From assembly GCA_021568835.1 (NCBI GenBank), contig JAKGSH010000002.1:248001-312000 (forward strand): 64,000 bases of DNA. Reading direction: 5' to 3'. The notes under the pieces were generated by a model, which was given only the letters and a program-made list of their open reading frames with translations, had not been told where the DNA came from and made no database searches. Position 1 is the first letter of the stretch, and every line of letters starts with the position of its first letter. A program made the position numbers and the translations under genes. This DNA comes from Streptomyces sp. Tue 6430. Lineage in GTDB: Bacteria; Actinomycetota; Actinomycetes; Streptomycetales; Streptomycetaceae. This document shows, one piece after another, positions 37,439-48,743 of the stretch.

Positions 37439-39244
37439 TCAGGCGTCCACGGGCCAGGTCCCGCGACGGACCATTTCGGTGACCTTGTCGGCGCCGTTGG
37501 CGCGCACCAGCAGCTCCAGCCGCATGCGTTCGATGTCCTGCGCGCTCCACTTCTCCGTCGCCATGGTCGCCTTCTCGTGCGACCAGCCGTTGTCGTAGTG
37601 GCGTACGACGTAGTCCTTCTGGAAGTCCCACATCCTGGTGCCCGGCAGCGGGGTGACGATGAAGGGGTTGGCGTACGCCATCCCGTGGCCCATGAGCGTG
37701 ACCGCGTAGTCGATGGTCTTCTCGATCTGCTCCAGCGACTCGACGTACGGTTCGCCCCCGGGCCGCTCGGGCGGGTTGACGAAGCCGAGCATGAAACCGC
37801 CGGTGACCTGGATGCCGTACTCCGTGAACATCTCCACGATCTCGCCGGTGGCCTTCTGGAAGGCGTTGAGACGGGGCTTGCCGGACTGCTCGAGGCTGTC
37901 CTCGTTGGCGCTCTCCACGGCGAGGTAGACGCTGTAGCAGCCGCCGTCGGCCATCGCCCTGATCAGGTCGCGGCAGGTCAGTCCGGAACGCATCGCGGAC
38001 AGGATGTTGCGGAAGTTGGGGTTGCGCCGCTCGGCGTCGTCCATGCCGTTCGCGAACTTCTCGCCCAGGTGCAGCAGGACGAGGTTGAACAGGCTCAGGC
38101 CGCCTTCCTCCACCCACGGCAGGTCGTGCTTGCGCAGCAGTTCGAAGACGCGCATCGCGTACAGCGGATCGTGCAGCAGATGGTCGTCCTCGAGGAGCAC
38201 CTCGGTCACCCCCTGCTTGGTGATCTCGGCGAGGTGCAGGTCGAACCAGTCGAGGCCGAGCGCCCGCCAAGGGCCGTTCACCATCGGGATGTAGCAGAAG
38301 TCGCAGCCCACGTTGCAGCCGATGGTCGAGAAGATCTGCGCCCACGAGCCGTGGTCGCGCACCCGCTTCCCCGACGAGTGGTACGCCTGCTCGTACTGGC
38401 GCATGTCCAGCATCCCGAAGTCGGGCAGCGGCATCATGCCGAGCCGCTGGTCCAGACCCTGCCGCTTCGGCAGGATGCGCATGTACGGCGACCTGGCGGT
38501 GGTGCGCACCACGGCGAGGTCGGCCCGCCGGTAGGCGACGCCGGGCACCGCGTCGATGTCGCCGCCCTCCTCGGTCAGCGCCCGCAGCAGCGCGGTGAAG
38601 GTCTGGTCGGCCTCGTTGATGACGACGTGGTCGAAGGGGGAGTCCGGTACGGCGTACCGCCAGTCCCCGCTGGGGTGGGCGCCGCCCGTGACCGTCACGA
38701 TCGCCGGGTCGATGTCCTTGACCAGGTCGGCCAGGGCGCGCGCGTTGCCCCACTGGACCGTGTAGATGCACTGGACGCCCACGACGTCCGGCTCGAACTC
38801 CTCGATGATCGCGCGTAGTCGGGAGTCGTCGAGGCCGTAGCGGACCAGGCTGCTGCCGCCGCCGAGGTCGACGAGCCGGCGTTCCTGCTCCCAGCCGGCG
38901 AAGGGCGAGTCGACGATGCGGACGTCGAAGCCGGCGAGGCGGGCGTTGGCCGCGATGCGCAGGAGTCCGATCGGGGTGCCGGCCCGCTTCATGACCTCGA
39001 AGGTGTTCAGACCGAGCGCCCGGAAGCTGCTGCGCTCGGGGGAGGGCTCCACCACCCGCGTGTACGAGGGCACGACGAGCAGGACGCGGGGCGCCTCATC
39101 GCGGGCGCGCCGCCGGGTGCCGGAGACCGAGGTGCGCAGGGAGGGCCTGCCCAGATGCCGCAGGGGCGGGCGCTGCGGGGCGCTGGAGAACTTGACGACC
39201 GGATTCTCCACGACCACGGGTAAGGGGGGTGCGGCGTGCGTCAC
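37439..39244 (-). CDS. Cobalamin-binding radical SAM enzyme
   Basis: The 601-residue enzyme should use B12 and S-adenosylmethionine. Residues about 100-230 form the B12 domain (VVGVQCIYTVQWGNARALAD, VTVTGGAHPSG). Residues about 280-560 form the radical SAM barrel with the 4Fe4S motif GCNVGCDFCYIPM, which is CxxxCxxC. Many members methylate unactivated carbons or phosphorus; a few rearrange substrates. The start is GTG at 39244 with AGAAGGAGC upstream. It lies at the left edge of the NRPS cluster and diverges from its regulator, so it may tailor the peptide or a building block. Catalysis beyond B12/SAM is inference. Confidence 0.85.
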   Translation of the reverse strand: MTHAAPPLPVVVENPVVKFSSAPQRPPLRHLGRPSLRTSVSGTRRRARDEAPRVLLVVPSYTRVVEPSPERSSFRALGLNTFEVMKRAGTPIGLLRIAANARLAGFDVRIVDSPFAGWEQERRLVDLGGGSSLVRYGLDDSRLRAIIEEFEPDVVGVQCIYTVQWGNARALADLVKDIDPAIVTVTGGAHPSGDWRYAVPDSPFDHVVINEADQTFTALLRALTEEGGDIDAVPGVAYRRADLAVVRTTARSPYMRILPKRQGLDQRLGMMPLPDFGMLDMRQYEQAYHSSGKRVRDHGSWAQIFSTIGCNVGCDFCYIPMVNGPWRALGLDWFDLHLAEITKQGVTEVLLEDDHLLHDPLYAMRVFELLRKHDLPWVEEGGLSLFNLVLLHLGEKFANGMDDAERRNPNFRNILSAMRSGLTCRDLIRAMADGGCYSVYLAVESANEDSLEQSGKPRLNAFQKATGEIVEMFTEYGIQVTGGFMLGFVNPPERPGGEPYVESLEQIEKTIDYAVTLMGHGMAYANPFIVTPLPGTRMWDFQKDYVVRHYDNGWSHEKATMATEKWSAQDIERMRLELLVRANGADKVTEMVRRGTWPVDA

Positions 39245-39671
39245 GAGCGCTCCTTCTGACCGGTTGACCAACTGACCGATACGAACGGGAGTTCGCTCGC
39301 CATCGTGGCGCGCCTCACACTGCCGTGAGCGGCGTTCTCTCGGAAATGGCGTGAACCGGGCCCTCGGGCTGAACGGCACCCCGCGGACCGCGGTGGCACC
39401 GGGCGGCGGGCACGGACTTCGCCCGCGCCCGCCGCCCGGCAGCGCAGTTCCGCACCCCGGTACAGGCCCGACAGGGCCCACCCGTCTCCCGGCACGCGGT
39501 GGACCCGACCCGGTTGCCGGTCGGCGAACTGCTCACCCATGCCCACACGTACGCGCCCGCCCCGGCGTCGACGGACCTGCGTACCGACGGAACTCGGCCA
39601 TCCATCACACACACAGAAGTCTGTGCACAGAACTCTATGCAAAGAAATGTGTGTCAACTAGCTTGGGGTTC
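39245..39671. other. Divergent promoter region of the cluster
   Basis: About 430 bases with no supported gene, between the leftward radical SAM gene and the rightward regulator. It is AT-richer at its right end (39600-39660), which suggests a regulated promoter with the palindrome at 39620. Confidence 0.55.
39620..39631. promoter_or_regulatory. 12-bp perfect palindrome before the cluster regulator
   Basis: TCTGTGCACAGA reads the same on both strands, 40 bases before the regulator start. It is flanked by ACACACAC (39607 on) and TGTGTGT (39648 on), which are also inversely related. It is a likely operator, possibly of the winged-helix regulator itself. Confidence 0.5.
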
Positions 39672-40286
39672 ATGGAACATCCCGAGCAGCCCTCTCAGGT
39701 CCACCTGAACGCTCGTAACCTGCGGGGCGTCGCACATCCGCTACGCGTGCGGATATTGACGGTCCTGCGCACAGAGGGACCGGCCACGGCCACCACGCTT
39801 GCCCGGCGGCTGGACCAGAACACCGGCGCGACCAGCTATCACCTGCGCCAGCTCGCCGAGTACGGCTTCATCGTCGAGGCGCCGTCCCGGGGAGGCCGCC
39901 GTGAGCGCTGGTGGCAGGCGGCGCATGTCAACACGGTCGTACCGGACGACTCGGTGCTGGCAGGCGAAGAGGGTCTCGGCGTCGCCTACTTGCAGGCCCT
40001 CGGCAGGGTGTGGTCCGACGCGATGACGACCGCCATCGAAGCGACCGCCTCGCTGTCGCCGGAATGGCGCGAAGCCCAGGACTTCGGCGACTACGTGCTC
40101 ACCCTCACCCCCGCCGAGGCCAAAGAGCTGTCGGCGGACATCCACCGACTGCTCCGCCGACGCAACTCCTCCCCGGAACCGGCGGGTTCGCCGCTCCTCG
40201 AGGGCGAGGCGAGGGTCGCCTTCCAGTTCCAGTTGTTCCCCACCGGTGTGGACCGGCACATCTCCCACCCCTCGGACTCGGAGTGA
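39672..40286 (+). CDS. Winged-helix regulator (ArsR-like) of the NRPS cluster
   Basis: The 204-residue protein has an ArsR/HTH_20-type DNA-binding domain: VAHPLRVRILTVLRTEGPAT, then TTLARRLDQNTGATSYHLRQ and a wing (EAPSRGGRRERWW). No metal-binding Cys pair is seen, so it senses something else. The C-terminal half (residues 100-204) carries a coiled, acidic region for ligand binding or dimerisation. Its stop is 5 bases before the MFS start, so it is co-transcribed with the exporter. The palindrome upstream suggests self-control. Regulator-plus-exporter pairs often sense the product. Confidence 0.8.
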   Translation: MEHPEQPSQVHLNARNLRGVAHPLRVRILTVLRTEGPATATTLARRLDQNTGATSYHLRQLAEYGFIVEAPSRGGRRERWWQAAHVNTVVPDDSVLAGEEGLGVAYLQALGRVWSDAMTTAIEATASLSPEWREAQDFGDYVLTLTPAEAKELSADIHRLLRRRNSSPEPAGSPLLEGEARVAFQFQLFPTGVDRHISHPSDSE

Positions 40287-40291
40287 GAAAG

Positions 40292-41689
40292 ATGACTTCT
40301 CGGCACACAGCCGCCCAGCAGGCGGCGGACAGCGGTACCCGCACGCCCTCCCCGGACGCTCCGACCGAAGGGCCCCGGGTTCTTCGCGGACTGGTCGGCA
40401 TGCTGTCGGCCAATGCGGCGGCCCTGTCGGCCAACCGGGTGCTCTCCATCGCCCTGCCCTGGTTCGTTTTAACGACGACCGGCAGCGTCGGCAAGACCGG
40501 TCTGGTCGCCTTCTGCCAGATCGTGCCGTACGTGATAGCCCAGGCGCTGGCCGGACCGATCATCGACCGGATCGGCCCCAAACGCATCAGTGTCGCCGGC
40601 GACGTGGCCTCCACCGTCGCGACGGCCGCCGCCCCGTTGCTCTACCTCACGGGACACCTGTCCTTCGGCCTGCTGCTGGGGTTGCTGGCCGTGATCGGTG
40701 CGGCGGACGGCCCGGCCAACGGGGCCAAGGGGCTCTTCGTGCCGGCGGCGACCCGCGCGGCCCGGGTGCCGCTGGAACGGGGGACCGGCCTGTCAGCGGC
40801 GGTCGAGCGGACCGCGACGACCATCGGGCCGGCCATCGCCGGCGTGGTCGTCGCCTCCTTCGGCAGCCTCTACGCCCTGTGGATCACCGCTTGCCTGTTC
40901 GGCGTGTCGGCGCTGGTGGTCTCCACCACCCTCAGTGATCCGGCGCCCGAGCCGCACGAGACGCCGGTCGAGGAGGCCGAGGGCTACCTCTCGCGGCTGC
41001 GCCAGGGCGCCGTGTTTCTGCGCGATGCCAAACTGCTGCGGTCCATCGTGTGCATGCTCGCCGTCACCAACATGCTCGACCAGGCGTTCATGTCCGTGCT
41101 GCTGCCGGTCTGGGCGAAGGAGACGGGCAATGGCGCGGGGGCCGTGGGCCTGGTGGTCAGCGTTTTCGCTGCGACGTCGATCGTCGCCGCGCTCGTGGCC
41201 GCGGGAGTGGGCGAGCGGCTGCCACGGCGCACCGTCTACCTGATCGGCTTCACGCTGGGCGGCGTCCCGCGCTTCGTGGCCATGGCCGCGGGCGCGCCAC
41301 TGTGGCTGGTACTCGCGGTGCTGGCGCTGGGCGGCCTGGGGTCCGGCTTCGTCAATCCGATCGTCGGGGCCGTGACGTACGAGTTGATTCCCACCCCGCT
41401 GCTGGGACGGGTCAAGACGCTGGCTCAGGCCGTCACCTGGGCGGGCATCCCGTTCGGTGGGCTACTGGGCGCGGGACTGGTGACGGTGGTGGGCACCTCG
41501 GGTGCACTGTGGATCGTGGGCGGGCTCTACCTCGTCGCCATCGGCGTGCCGGCCCTGAACCCGGGGTGGACGGACATGCGCAAGCGGACGGTGTCCGACG
41601 CGATCCCTGTCAGCACCGCGCACGAGAAGCGGAGTACGGCTGGTACGGCTTCTGAACCCGGGGCGGAGGCCACCAGAGCAGCCGCCTGA
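40292..41689 (+). CDS. MFS exporter of the NRPS cluster
   Basis: The 465-residue protein has 12 predicted membrane segments (for example LSIALPWFVLTTTGSVGKTG; VPYVIAQALAGPIIDRIGPK; and PLWLVLAVLALGGLGSGFVN). The motif GPIIDRIGPKR between helices 2 and 3 matches the MFS signature. It probably exports the peptide product or provides self-resistance. It starts at ATG 40292, five bases after the regulator. A perfect hairpin ends the unit before the NRPS. Confidence 0.88.
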   Translation: MTSRHTAAQQAADSGTRTPSPDAPTEGPRVLRGLVGMLSANAAALSANRVLSIALPWFVLTTTGSVGKTGLVAFCQIVPYVIAQALAGPIIDRIGPKRISVAGDVASTVATAAAPLLYLTGHLSFGLLLGLLAVIGAADGPANGAKGLFVPAATRAARVPLERGTGLSAAVERTATTIGPAIAGVVVASFGSLYALWITACLFGVSALVVSTTLSDPAPEPHETPVEEAEGYLSRLRQGAVFLRDAKLLRSIVCMLAVTNMLDQAFMSVLLPVWAKETGNGAGAVGLVVSVFAATSIVAALVAAGVGERLPRRTVYLIGFTLGGVPRFVAMAAGAPLWLVLAVLALGGLGSGFVNPIVGAVTYELIPTPLLGRVKTLAQAVTWAGIPFGGLLGAGLVTVVGTSGALWIVGGLYLVAIGVPALNPGWTDMRKRTVSDAIPVSTAHEKRSTAGTASEPGAEATRAAA

Positions 41690-41708
41690 GTCGCCGGACG
41701 CGACCGGC

Positions 41709-41740
41709 GCCGGCCGGGGCGGTCCACCGCCCCGGCCGGC
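41709..41740 (+). terminator. Hairpin after the MFS gene
   Basis: GCCGGCCGGGGCGG pairs perfectly with CCGCCCCGGCCGGC around the loop TCCA. It lies 19 bases after the exporter stop and separates it from the NRPS genes. Confidence 0.8.
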
Positions 41741-41937
41741 TGCCCGCTTCGCCGAGGCGCGCAGAAATCGGCCCGGCTGATGAACGCCCGAGTGCCCACG
41801 GCCGAAGGGCAGAAGTGTCCACGTTCGGCGGGCAGAAGTAACCAGTTATCTCATCAAGATCGCTCTGCGAGCATCGGATCCGGCTGAGTTTCCGAGGGGC
41901 TTTCACGAACGGTCGACGACGAGGAACTGGTGAACAC

Positions 41938-44900
41938 ATGACGACGAATCCGACGATGGCCGCGGCCCCCGGACAGGTGGCCGAGCAGGGCGTTTTCTCC
42001 CCGGCTGAAGCCCGCATCGCCACAGTGTGGAATGCGGTGACCGGGATCGAGGTGACTTCGGCCGAGGACGAATTCTTCCAGCTGGGCGGAACCCGCTCGC
42101 AGGTGACGGAAATGGCCCGCCGGATCGCGGAAGAATTCGGTTCGGAATTCGGCGCGGAACCGTTGCCCGAGCCGTTGACGGTGCGAGCGGTGGCGTCCTT
42201 CCTCGCGGAGGAAGCCCTGCTGAGGGCCCGCCGGCTGTTCGAGTCGCCCGACTCCGACTCCTATGCCGAGGAGGCGGCGGACGTCATGGGCGCTCTGGTG
42301 GCGGCCGGGGCTCCGGACGACGCTCCGGTCATGTCCCGCGCGCCCCGGGACGGGCGCCCGCTGCCGCTGTCGTTCGCGCAGCGCCGGCTGTGGTTCCTGG
42401 ACCAGCTGGAGCCCGGCCGGGCCGAATACCTGATTCCCATGGGACTGCGCATCCGCGGCCCGCTGGTCGTCCCGGCGCTGCGTGCGTCGCTGTCGGACCT
42501 GGTGGCCCGGCACGAGGTGCTGCGCACCCGCTTCGTCAGCGAGACGGACGGCAGCCCCGGCCAGGTCGTCGACCCGCCCCGGCCGCTTCCCCTCGCCGTT
42601 CACGACCTGCGATCCGTCGCCGGGGACCGCGCGCGCGAGGAGGCGGCCACCGCGCTCGTGGACACCGAGGGCTTCCGCCCGATGGACCTCGGCACCGGAC
42701 CGATGGTGCGCGCGCTGCTGATCCGGCTGGCCGATGAGGAGCACCTCCTTTCCCTGACGGTGCATCACATCGCTTTCGACGGCTGGTCGGCGGGGGTGCT
42801 GTCGCGGGAGCTGACCGAGCTGTACGGCGCGCGGGTCGCGGGCAGGGTTGCCGACCTGCCCGAACCACCGCTCCAGTACGCCGACTTCGCGGTCTGGCAG
42901 CGCCAGTGGTTCACCGGCGACGTGCTGGCGGATCAACTGGACTACTGGCGCGGCCGGCTGGCCGGCGTCGAACCGCTGGAACTGCCCACCGACCGTCGGC
43001 GTCCGGCGCGGCACAGCGGCAAGGGCGCCATGCTCACCTTCCGCGTGCCCGCGGAGACGGCCGACGGCGCCCGCAGGCTCTCCAAGGAGACCGGCGCGAG
43101 CCTGTTCATGACCCTGCTGGCGGTCTTCCAGGTGGTGCTGTCGCGCTACAGCGGCCAGGAGGACATCGCGGTCGGCACCCCGATCGCGGGCCGCAACCGG
43201 GCCGACATCGAGAACATGATCGGCTTCTTCGTCAACACCCTCGTCCTGCGCACCGACCTGTCCGGCGACCCGACGTTCACCGAACTGCTGGCCCGGGTCA
43301 AGGACACCGCCCTGGGCGCCTACGACCACCAGGACCTGCCCTTCGAGCGTGTGGTGGAGGAGCTGGCGCCGCAGCGGGACCTGTCCCGCAATCCGCTGTT
43401 CCAGACGATGTTCGTCCTTCAGAACACCCCCGACAGCCGGTCGTGGGAACTGCCCGGCCTGACCGTGCGGCAGCTCGACGTCTCCGCCCAGGACTCCAAG
43501 TTCGACTTCACCTTCTACGCCACCGAGGCCGCCGACGGCGCTCTGGACGGCACCGTCGTGTACTCCACCGACCTGTTCGACGAAGCCACGATGGTACGGC
43601 TCGCCGGGCACTTCGAGACGCTGCTGGCCGCCGCCTGCGCCGCCCCGCAGACCCGGCTGTCCGAGCTGGAGATGCTGACCGCCGCCGAGCGCCGGACGAT
43701 CCTGGGCGAGTGGAACGGCTCCGACACCGACGCCCCGGACACGCTGACCGTGACCCGGCTGATCGAGGAGCGGGCCGCTCGCCACCCGGACGCGCCGGCC
43801 GTGACGTGCGGCACCGAGCGGCTGACCTACCGGCAGCTCGACGAGCGGGCGGAGTGGATCGCCGGCCGGCTGCGCGAGCGCGGTGCGGGGCCGGGCACCC
43901 TGGTGGCGGTCTGCCTGGACCGCGGCGTGGACATGGTGTGCGCACTGCTCGGCATCCACAAGTCGGGCGCGGCGTACGTGCCGCTGGATCCCGCGTACCC
44001 CACGGACCGGCTCGCCTACATGGTCGAGGACAGCGGCGCCCCGCTGATCGTCACCCGGTCCACGCACACCGGCCGCCTGCCCGCCCCCACGCCGACGCTG
44101 CTGCTGGACGGGTCCTGGGCGGAGCGGCCGCACACCGCCTCCGCCGGTCCGGTGGCGCAGACCGGTCCGGACGACGTGGCCTACGTGATCTACACCAGTG
44201 GTTCCACCGGTCGTCCCAAGGGCGTGCAGATCACCCACGGCGCGCTGCGGGCACGGATGCGCGAGACGTGCCGCGAGCTGGAGCTCACGCCCGAGGACCG
44301 GGTCCTGCAGTTCGCGTCGATCGCGTTCGACTCGTCGGTGGGACAGATCTTCGCCCCGCTCGTCTCCGGAGCCGGTCTGGTGCTGCGCGATGACGCCTGG
44401 GACCCGGGCCGACTGGCGGCGGCGCTGCGCGAGTACCGGGTCACGGTGGCGTGGCTCACCCCGTCGGCATTCGGGGCGCTGGCCGCCGACCTGGACGGGC
44501 CGGACGCGCTGGGCCCGGCGCTGCGGCTGGTCCGGCTCGGCGGCGAGGCGCTCCAGCGGGAGCAGGTCCGGGAGTGGTTCCGGCACTGCGCGGTGCCTCT
44601 GGTCAACGGTTACGGACCCACGGAGGCCGCGCAGGAGGCGACGACCGCCAGGATCACCGGGCCCGTCGACCGGGTGCCGATCGGCCGGCCGGTCGCCAAT
44701 GTGAAGGTCTTCGTGGTCGACCGCCACGGTCGGCCGGTACCGGTGGGAGTGCCGGGCGAGATGTGGATCAACTGCCCCGGACTGGCCCGCGGCTACCTCG
44801 ACCGGCCCGATCTGACCGACGAGAAGTTCACCGTCGTGGACGTGGACGGCGCACCGCGACGCGTCTACCGCACCGGGGACCACGCTCGATGGCTGCCGGA

Positions 44901-47900
44901 CGGGCGGCTGGAGTTCGTGGGCCGCGCGGACAACCAGGTCAAACTGCGCGGCTACCGCGTCGAACTGGGTGAGATCGAGACGGCGTTGCTCGCCCACCCC
45001 GCGGTCACCGGCGCCACCGTCACGCTGCGCGAGGACGTTCCCGGACTGCAGAGACTGGTGGCGTACGTGGTGTGTGCGGGATCCCTCGACGCGAGCGCGC
45101 TGCGCGCCCACCTCCGGCGCGACCTGCCGGACTACATGGTGCCCGCGGCCTTCGTGCCACTGGAGCGCATACCACTCACCCCGAACGGCAAGACGGACCG
45201 CCGGGCGCTCCCCGCCCCGCCTCCGACCGGTCCGGACTGGACGCCGTGTACACCGCGCCGCGCACGGACGCCGAACGCACGGTGGTCGAGGTGTGGTCCG
45301 AGGTGCTGGGCGTCGACCGGATCGGCGTGCACGACGACTTCTTCGCGCTGGGCGGGCATTCGCTGCTGGCCACCCAGGTCGTGTCGCGGCTGCGCCGGCG
45401 GCTCGGTGCCGATGTCCCGGTGCGCACGCTGTTCAGCGCGCCGACCCCGGCGCTGCTGGCCGAGGCCGTGACGGAACTGGACGGCACCGGCGCGGAGCAC
45501 ATCCCGTCGGTGCCGCGCGGCAGCGGTCCGCCGCCGCTCAGCTTCGCGCAGCAACGGCTTTGGTTCCTCGACCAGTTGGATCCGGGCCGGGTCGAGTACC
45601 TGCTGCCCTTCGCCTTCCGCGTCCGCGGCCCACTGGACGTGGACGCCATGAACGCCGCGTTCACCGCGGTGGTGGCGCGTCACGAGATCCTGCGCACCCG
45701 GTTCGGCACGGACGCGGCGGGCTCGCCGGTGCAGCTGATCGACCGGGCACGGCCGGTGCGGATGCTGGTACGGGACCTGCGCGGGACGGGTGACGCCACC
45801 AGCCGCGAGGACACCCTGGCGGAGGTGCTGCGCGAGGACGGACTGCGGCCGATCGACCTCGGCACCGGACCGATGCTGCGCGCGCTGCTGGTGCGGCTGG
45901 CCGACGACGAGTGCGTCCTGGCGGTCACCGTGCACCACATCGCCTTCGACGGCTGGTCGGTGGGCGTGCTGGTGCGCGAGCTGTCCGCCCGGTATGCGGA
46001 AGCCGCCTCGGACCGGTCCGGCACGTCCGGCACGTCCGGGCCCGGACCGCTGCGGGTGCAGTACGCCGACTACGCAGTGTGGCAGCGCGCCTGGTTGTCC
46101 GACGCGACACTGGAGCGCCAACTCACCTACTGGACAGACCGCTTGGACGGACTGGAGCCGCTGGAGCTGCCGACCGACCACGCTCGGCCGGCGGAGCGCG
46201 GCGGACGCGGCGAAGCGGTCCGGTTCTCGGTGCCCGCCGAGGTCGCCGCCCGTGCCCGCGCGGTGTCCGCCGAGAGCGGCGCGAGCCTGTTCATGACGCT
46301 GCTGGCGGTCTTCCAGCTGCTGCTGGCCCGCTACAGCGGGCAACGGGACATCGCGGTCGGCACTCCGATCGCGGGCCGCAACCGGGCCGAGACCGAGGAC
46401 CTGATCGGCTTCTTCGTCAACACCCTCGTCCTGCGCACGGACCTGTCCGGCGACCCGGCCTTCACCGAGCTGCTGGCCCGCGTCAAGGACACCGCCCTGG
46501 GCGCCTACGACCACCAGGACCTGCCCTTCGAACGCCTCGTGGAAGAACTCGCTCCCGACCGGGACCTGTCCCGCAACCCGCTCTTCCAGACGATGTTCGC
46601 GTTGCAGAACGCACCGGGCGCGGACGCCTGGAACCTACCGGGTCTGTCGGCGGAACCCGTCGAGACCCCGGTACGGGACGCCAAGTTCGACCTGTCGATG
46701 TACCTCGCGGAGGCGGCGGACGGCACGCTGGACGGCGCCGTCGTCTACGCCGACGACCTGTTCACCGAGGACACCGCGCGCCGCATGGTCGGCCACTTCA
46801 CCAACCTGCTGGCCGCGGCCACGGCTCGCCCCCACAGCGCGCTGTCCGAGGTGGAGATGCTGGACGCGAGTGAGCGGCACCGCATCCTCACCGAGGGGAA
46901 CGACACCGCCTCGCCCGTCCCGACGGCCACCCTGCACGGGCTGTTCGAGCAGCGAGTGGCACAGAACCCGGACGCGGTGGCCGTCGTCTGCGGCACCGAA
47001 TCCCTGACGTACCGCCAGCTCGACGAGCGGGCCAACCGCCTCGCCCACCGGCTGCGCACCGTGCCGGGCATCGGCCCGGACGTACCCGTGGGCGTCTGCC
47101 TGGAACGCTCGCCCGCCATGGTGTGGACGCTGCTCGGCATCCTCAAGGCCGGCGCCGCCTACGTGCCGCTCGACCCGGAGCACCCGGCGGAGCGGCTGGC
47201 ATACCTGGTGGCGGACTCCGGCGCACCGCTGATCATCACCGACACGGCGCACGCCGCCCTGCTGCCCGAGGACTCGGACCTGCTGGCCGTGGACCGGCCC
47301 GCCGATCTTCCGGACACCCTCCCCACAAAGGCGCCGGAACCCGTCGCGGAACCCGGCGACCTCTGCTACTTGATCTACACCAGTGGCTCCACAGGCCGCC
47401 CCAAGGGCGTCCGCATCGAACACCGCGGAGTGGTCAACTACCTGGCCGGCATGCAGCACGCGTTCCCGCTCGCCGAGGGCGAGGGATTCCTCCAGGCCAC
47501 GCCGCTGTCCTTCGACGTCTCGGCGTACGAGATCTTCTGGCCCCTGTGGCAGGGCGCCACGGTCGTGCTGGTGCCCGGCTCCGACCGGCTCGACATGGCC
47601 GAGGTGTCCCGCCTGATGCGCGCCCACCGTGTGGTCGGCCTCCACTTCGTGCCGAGCCTGCTGGACCTGTTCGTCTCCCAGGTACGGCCCGGGGACTGCA
47701 CGCACCTGCGGTACGCCTTCGCCAGCGGCGAGCCGCTCCAGCCCACGCTGGTGAGCCGGTTCACCGAACGCTTCCCCGGTGACCTCGTCAACCTGTACGG
47801 CGCCACCGAGGTCTCGGTGGACACGACGTACTGGCGGGCTTCGCGCACGGACCCGGCCGGACCGGTCCGCGCGGGCCGGCCCATGGTCAATCAGAGCGTG

Positions 47901-48695
47901 TACGTCCTGGATCCGGACCGCCGTCCCGTACCCGCGGGTGTGCTGGGCGAGGTGTACCTCGGTGGCGACAGCGTCGGACGCGGTTACCACCGGCGGCCCG
48001 AGCTGACGGCCGAGCGTTTCGTCGCCGACCCGTTCCGCGGCGGCCGGATGTACCGCACGGGCGACCTCGGCCGGTTCACCGCGGACGGCGAACTGGACCT
48101 GCTGGGACGCATCGACCGGCAGGTGAAGCTGCGCGGTGTCCGGGTCGAGCTCGGCGAGATCGAGGCGACACTGCTCACCCATGACGCGGTCGGTGTCTGC
48201 GCGGTGGTGGTCCGGGAGGACATGCCCGGTGACAAGCGGCTGGTCGCCTACTGCGTGCCCGTGCCCGGCGGCACGGTGGACGCCGGCGAGCTGCGTGAGT
48301 GGGCCGCCGAACGTCTGCCACGCGCCATGATGCCGTCCGCGTTCGCCGTCCTCCCGCAACTGCCGCTCAACCGGAACGGCAAAGTCGACCACGCGGCCCT
48401 GCCGGCCCTCGGCAGCGATGGCGACAGCACGGCCGGATACGTCGCGCCGAGGGACGAGATCGAGGCGGAGATCGCCGCCATCATGGCCGCCGTGCTCGGC
48501 GTCGAACGCGTGGGAGTCCACGAGGGGTTCTTCGACGCCGGCGGTCACTCCCTGCTCGCCATCCAGCTCGTCAACCAGGTGGAGTCGGTGACCGGGGTGC
48601 GCATCGGCCTGCGACGCCTTTTCCAGTCACCCACCGTCATCGGTATCAAGCAACAGCTCATCGAATTGTTCGACGCGCAGGAACAGGATTCCTGA
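41938..48695 (+). CDS. NRPS, modules 1 and 2 (carrier-like, C-A-T-C-A-T; one-base frameshift in this sequence)
   Basis: The repaired protein is 2,252 residues. Residues about 15-90 look like a carrier domain but have LGGTRSQV where GG(H/D)S is expected, so the pantetheine Ser may be lost. C1 (about 135-560) has HHIAFDGWS. A1 (about 590-1095) has A3 [12 protein letters not shown] and A4 FDSSVGQIF. T1 Ser is in LGGHSLLA (about 1140). C2 (from about 1195) has HHIAFDGWS; A2 (about 1660-2150) has FDVSAYEIF and LYGATEVS, giving the code DVYHFSLVD, close to Ser. T2 is AGGHSLLA. The frame breaks at 45215-45218; one C repairs it. It starts the assembly line. Confidence 0.92.
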
Positions 48696-48743
48696 ACCAG
48701 CGGCCCCCTGCCCACGCGACAAGACGGAAGAGGACGGAACATC

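Noticed and set aside
41854..45111. Open frame of over 1,000 codons opposite the first NRPS gene
   Set aside because: It is a mirror of high-GC codon use. It has no conserved motif and overlaps complete NRPS domains on the other strand.
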